17,277 bases of DNA from SCTG01 sp036005325 (GTDB taxonomy: Bacteria; Nitrospirota; Nitrospiria; Nitrospirales; NS-4). The notes beneath the pieces are model-generated. The model did no database searches, was not told the DNA's origin, and saw nothing but the letters and a program-made list of their open reading frames with translations. This document shows, in pieces, positions 14,040 through 17,277 of the stretch. Numbering within the stretch: the first letter of the stretch is position 1; every line of letters begins with the position of its first letter. A program made the position numbers and the translations under genes. The stretch spans positions 1 through 17,277 of the forward strand of contig DASYQR010000009.1 of the NCBI GenBank assembly GCA_036005325.1, given 5' to 3'.

Positions 14040-15703
14040 CACCTCGCCTCCTGAGCCATCTCGCCGACGACCGGGAGCATTAACCGCACGCAGGTTCCCT
14101 CGGCAGGCACGCTGTCCACATGCACGCTCCCCCGATGCTCGTCCATGATGCGGTGGACCATCGAGAGCCCAAGTCCAACCCCTCTCTCTTTCGTCGTGAA
14201 AAACGGGTAGAACACCTTGTCGAGATGCTCTCTGAGAATACCCTCGCCCGTGTCTTCAAATACAATCTCAACTGCCTCGCCTTCCTCCCCACTAACCGGG
14301 CCACGGACTCGCTGTGTTGAAACCATCAACGTTCCTCCTGCAGGCATCGCCTGGCAGGCATTCAGCCCCAGGTTCCAGCACACCTGTCGAATCTGATCGG
14401 GATCCAACATGGTCGTGACATTCTCAGGCATCAGGCGTCGAACAAAGCGGATCGTCTTGCCATATTCTGGCGTCTGTTCCAGCATGCGAAGCGTGTTGTC
14501 CACCAGTTCGTTAACATCGCACTGCTTCAGGTTGAGCGGGCGGGGGCGGGCATACTGCAGAAAATCTGAGACGATCTCGTTCAACCGTTCGGTCTCACGC
14601 AACGCCAGGTCCAGCAGCAACCGATTGGCGTTGGACGTCCGTAAGTCCTTCCGCAACACTTGCATCGAACCGGAAAGGGCCGCCAGGGGATTGCGGATTT
14701 CATGCGCCATGCCCGCCGACATTTCTCCAATTCTAGCCAGCCATTGCTTCCGTCTGACCACTTCTTCCATCTTCCGTAAAGGCGTAATGTCCTGAAACAC
14801 CCCCACCATCCCCGTTTGAGCGCCATGCACATGTAAGGGCGCGAGACTCATCCCCACAATCAGTTGATTCCCGTCTTTGCGGCGACCGGTCTCCTCCATA
14901 CGACGGGGCAGCGTGGCGGCCAGGAGCTGGTCGCGCGCGTAGTCCGGCCAGGCAAACACCGCCGCCCACGAACGACCTCGGACTTCTGCTTCCGCATACC
15001 CCAGAAGCTGCTCCGCCTTGCGATTAAAGGACAGGATGCGGCCTTCTAAATCGGTGGTGAACACCCCGCTATCGATGCTCTCCAGAATACAGCGGTGAAA
15101 CTCTCGCAGTTGGGTGAGATCTCGTGCTTTCTCTGCGAGCCGCTCGCCCGTGCTCTTCAGTTTCTCCGCAAGCGTGCCGCTCAGGTAACCGACCATGATA
15201 AAACCGAGGATGTTAATGGCCAGGTTATAGAAGACCTCGGGGACCGGCAGGTCGGTCTTCCGCAGGACGGAGAGCGACGGCAGCACCTCATAGATGGAGC
15301 GATAATACTGGACATCCACGATCGCGCCATAGCAGATGCCGGCCATTGAAGCCGCGGCGAGCCCTCCCTGGCGCGACAGCATCGCGCTCGCGGCTGTGAT
15401 TGAAATGATATAGAGGAGCGAAAAGGGGCTCTCCACACCTCCCGTGATGGTCACGAGGGCGCTTTCGAAGAGGATATCCACCCCGATCTGGAAATAAGCA
15501 AAGGGAACGAGCCGCCTGATCCGATTGATCAGGAGGCTGTATAGAATGGTAAGGAGATACGTCGCAACGATCAGGCTGTAATAGGCGGGAATGGACTGGG
15601 CATTCTTGCCGATCTGGAGATAGATGGACACGCCCAGCGTCAGGGTCACCACGGCGACCCTGATGCCCATGAGCCACTTCAGCTTATCCCGGAGGGCCTC
15701 CAT
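14039..15703 (-). CDS. pilS: PilS-type membrane sensor histidine kinase
   Basis: Inner-membrane sensor kinase partnered with PilR. From ATG at 15703 it has 554 aa. An N-terminal region with about six hydrophobic segments spans residues 10-175. A linker and a PAS domain (about 205-310, ILESIDSGVFTTDLEGRILSFN) come next. The HisKA domain has the phosphoacceptor at about His334 (GMAHEIRNPLAALSG), and the HATPase domain has the N box (NLGLNACQAM), EDTGEGI, FFTTKERGVGLGL and a glycine-rich end. A TTG at 15718 would add five residues; neither start has a clear Shine-Dalgarno. In the PilS family this kinase senses pilin in the membrane; pilA is not in the window. It overlaps pilR by one nucleotide. 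Confidence 0.92.
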   Translation of the reverse strand: MEALRDKLKWLMGIRVAVVTLTLGVSIYLQIGKNAQSIPAYYSLIVATYLLTILYSLLINRIRRLVPFAYFQIGVDILFESALVTITGGVESPFSLLYIISITAASAMLSRQGGLAAASMAGICYGAIVDVQYYRSIYEVLPSLSVLRKTDLPVPEVFYNLAINILGFIMVGYLSGTLAEKLKSTGERLAEKARDLTQLREFHRCILESIDSGVFTTDLEGRILSFNRKAEQLLGYAEAEVRGRSWAAVFAWPDYARDQLLAATLPRRMEETGRRKDGNQLIVGMSLAPLHVHGAQTGMVGVFQDITPLRKMEEVVRRKQWLARIGEMSAGMAHEIRNPLAALSGSMQVLRKDLRTSNANRLLLDLALRETERLNEIVSDFLQYARPRPLNLKQCDVNELVDNTLRMLEQTPEYGKTIRFVRRLMPENVTTMLDPDQIRQVCWNLGLNACQAMPAGGTLMVSTQRVRGPVSGEEGEAVEIVFEDTGEGILREHLDKVFYPFFTTKERGVGLGLSMVHRIMDEHRGSVHVDSVPAEGTCVRLMLPVVGEMAQEAR

Positions 15704-15718
15704 ACATAACGTGCTCAA

Positions 15719-15744
15719 CCCGACATTCGATCAACCATGCCGGG
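15719..15744 (-). promoter_or_regulatory. Hairpin between pilC and pilS
   Basis: An 8-bp stem (CCCGGCAT with ATGTCGGG on the minus strand, including one G-U pair) encloses a 10-nt loop in the 79-nt gap. No T-run follows. It may lower readthrough or protect the pilC 3' end. I looked for a sigma-54 promoter (GG-N10-GC) here and found no convincing match. Confidence 0.35.
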
Positions 15745-15782
15745 ATATGCCGTGCCTCAGCTTTCGTCGAACCCCCGGGGCT

Positions 15783-16985
15783 TTAGCCAATGACCGAGGC
15801 CATTTTGAAGATGGGAAGGTACATTGCGATCACGATAAATCCGATCACAGTCCCCAGGAACACCATCAACATGGGTTCCAAGAGTGAGGTTAGCGCTGCA
15901 ACCGCCGTATCGACCTCGTCATCGTAGAAGTCGGCGATCTTGCTCAACATCGCATCCAACGCTCCGGTCGCCTCTCCCACGTTGATCATTTGCACCACCA
16001 TCGGAGGAAAGACGCCGGTCGTGCCGAGCGGCTCCGAGAGACTTTTCCCCTCGCCCACGCTGGTCCGCGCAGCGAGAATCGCGTTTTCCACGACCTTGTT
16101 CCCGGCAATGCGCGCCACGATCTCCAGTCCCTCCATGATCGGGACGCCACTCTGCAACAGGGTCCCGAAGGTACGGGTAAACTGCGCGACCGCGATCTTA
16201 CGGATGAGGTCACCGGCCACTGGTGCCTTCAGTGCGAGCGTATCGATCTGGAGACGGCCGGCGGGGGTCGCATAGTACTTTTTGAGTCCCCAGACGCCCG
16301 CTCCGGCCGCTATGATCATCAAGATGATGTACTTTTGCATGAAATCGCTGACGTTGATTACGAGCAGGGTCGGACCCGGGAGGGCTCCGCCGAAGTCAGT
16401 GAACATCTTCGCAAAAATCGGAATCACGAAGACCATGAGGACCGACACCACGATGATGGCCACGCCCACGATGGCGGAGGGATAGATCATGGCTGATTTG
16501 ATCTGGGCCTTCAACTTCGCAGTCTTTTCCAATTGGTTCGCAAGGCGTTGCAGGGTGACATCGAGCGCGCCCCCCACTTCGCCGGCCTGCACCATGTTGC
16601 AATAGAGGCTGGAAAAAGTCTTGGGCTGCTTCTTCAGGGCATCGGCAAACGTCGACCCCGATTCCACATCCATCTTGACCTCGCCGATCAACTTTCCAAA
16701 GGTCTTGTTATCACACTGCGTGGCGAGAATCTCGAGGCACTGCACCAGGGGAAGCCCGGCATTGATCATGGTCGCGAACTGGCGGGTAAAAATAACGACG
16801 TCCTTGTCAGTAATCTTCTGCTTCCTCTCACCGAAAAGAGACTTGGCCTTCTTCTTCTCCTCAATAGTGGTGACGGTCACGCCTTGGGAGCGTAACTGAT
16901 CGATCGCCGCAGTACGATCCGCGGCGCTGATTTCCGCTGTGACGGGCTTTCCTTTGGTCTTCCCCGCGTACGCAAAGACTGGCAT
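15783..16985 (-). CDS. pilC: Type IV pilus inner-membrane platform protein PilC
   Basis: Polytopic inner-membrane protein of the type IV pilus (GspF superfamily) that couples the PilB motor to pilin addition. It has 400 aa, the typical length. Two T2SSF domains are visible, about residues 65-190 (FTRQFATMINAGLPL) and 265-392 (FTRTFGTLLQSGVPI), each with the conserved GE motif (QAGEVGGAL; VGEATGALD). Hydrophobic membrane segments lie at about 171-191, 217-234 and 368-392. GAGGTG lies 6 nt before the ATG. It follows pilB by 36 nt. GspF of a type II secretion system is the alternative, but the downstream pilS-pilR pair favours pili. Confidence 0.94.
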   Translation of the reverse strand: MPVFAYAGKTKGKPVTAEISAADRTAAIDQLRSQGVTVTTIEEKKKAKSLFGERKQKITDKDVVIFTRQFATMINAGLPLVQCLEILATQCDNKTFGKLIGEVKMDVESGSTFADALKKQPKTFSSLYCNMVQAGEVGGALDVTLQRLANQLEKTAKLKAQIKSAMIYPSAIVGVAIIVVSVLMVFVIPIFAKMFTDFGGALPGPTLLVINVSDFMQKYIILMIIAAGAGVWGLKKYYATPAGRLQIDTLALKAPVAGDLIRKIAVAQFTRTFGTLLQSGVPIMEGLEIVARIAGNKVVENAILAARTSVGEGKSLSEPLGTTGVFPPMVVQMINVGEATGALDAMLSKIADFYDDEVDTAVAALTSLLEPMLMVFLGTVIGFIVIAMYLPIFKMASVIG

Positions 16986-17001
16986 GCAATCACCTCATAA
17001 T

Positions 17002-17015
17002 GGCCGGTAGCGGCC
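17002..17015 (-). promoter_or_regulatory. Short hairpin between pilB and pilC
   Basis: A 5-bp stem (GGCCG / CGGCC) with a 4-nt loop lies in the 36-nt pilB-pilC gap, 6 nt after the pilB stop. No T-run follows. It is a small structure whose function, if any, is unknown. Confidence 0.3.
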
Positions 17016-17021
17016 TAGGAA

Positions 17022-17277
17022 TTACTCTTCGACCGAAACGCCCTCGACCTCATCAATGGTCGTGATGCCCTGAGCGACCTTCGTGTGACCGCTCATGCGG
17101 ACCGTCTTGACGCCTTCTTCAATCGACATCTTCCTAATCTCGTCGGTCGACGCGCCGCGGAGAATCCCCAGTCGGATTTGTTCCGAAATGGACATGATCT
17201 GGTAGAGGGCCAGACGTCCCTTATACCCTTTGTTATTGCAGACCGTGCACCCCTTGCCTTTCATCGGCTTGGCGCTC
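17022..17277 (-). CDS. pilB: Type IV pilus assembly ATPase PilB, C-terminal fragment
   Basis: C-terminal end of a GspE/PilB-type secretion ATPase that powers pilus extension. About 85 residues are visible; the frame continues through the right edge without a start. It shows CTVCNNKGYKGRLALYQIM, the second half of the zinc-binding tetracysteine region with the conserved GYKGR, then an Ile/Leu-rich helix and the terminal block HTKVAQGITTIDEVEGV, which resembles the GxTTxxEV end of PilB/GspE. PilT lacks this zinc region. The adjacent pilC-pilS-pilR genes support PilB over GspE. The Walker motifs lie outside the window. An internal Met at 17264 is not the real start. Confidence 0.9.
   Translation of the reverse strand, partial: SAKPMKGKGCTVCNNKGYKGRLALYQIMSISEQIRLGILRGASTDEIRKMSIEEGVKTVRMSGHTKVAQGITTIDEVEGVSVEE

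Noticed and set aside
15704..15782. Sigma-54 promoter ahead of pilS
   Set aside because: A GGCAC is present but no GC doublet or TTGC follows at the required spacing.
15771..15785. Intrinsic terminator after pilC (CCCCGGGG palindrome)
   Set aside because: The palindrome has no room for a loop without losing most of its pairs, and no T-run follows.

Overview
The window is a dense, essentially single-strand block of housekeeping genes from a GC-rich bacterium. All 21 genes I can support lie on the minus strand, so transcription runs from high to low coordinates. Gene content and order (pilB-pilC-pilS-pilR, ispE-prs-rplY-pth-ychF, rpsF-ssb-rpsR, yceD-rpmF-plsX-fabH-fabI-fabD-fabG-acpP-fabF) and protein style suggest Nitrospirota, most likely Nitrospira. 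That assignment is recall-based inference, not a database result. No gap between genes exceeds about 115 bases. I see no tRNA, rRNA, insertion sequence, CRISPR array or phage gene.

Layout in the direction of transcription. (1) 17277-12600: type IV pilus module, with the C-terminal end of the PilB assembly ATPase, the PilC platform protein, and the PilS/PilR two-component pair (NtrC-class, sigma-54-dependent regulator). (2) 12628-8126: ispE (isoprenoid precursor), prs (PRPP synthetase), rplY (L25/CTC), pth (peptidyl-tRNA hydrolase) and ychF (translation-associated NTPase). A promoter-like sequence sits over the ispE stop, ahead of prs. (3) 8014-7036: rpsF-ssb-rpsR, with ssb overlapping rpsF and no rplI following. 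(4) 6975-1: the yceD-rpmF-plsX-fab cluster, covering phospholipid acyl transfer and the type II fatty-acid elongation cycle, ending in fabF, which runs off the left edge.

The genes are tightly packed: ATGA overlap plsX/fabH, TGATG overlap pilS/pilR, 17-nt overlap rpsF/ssb, 29-nt overlap pilR/ispE as called, 1-nt gap fabD/fabG and 2-nt gap rplY/pth. This implies extensive translational coupling.

Most of the window is ordinary. The less ordinary points are: an enoyl-ACP-reductase-type SDR placed between fabH and fabD, bordered upstream by a long imperfect inverted repeat; two copies of an 11-bp palindrome with core GTTGACAAC, each containing a perfect TTGACA -35 element, one ahead of fabD and one ahead of prs; a possible leaderless fabD transcript; a repeat-encoded Lys/Glu/Gly tail on L25; and an SSB with a variant acidic tip. 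I do not see a clearly novel multi-gene system.
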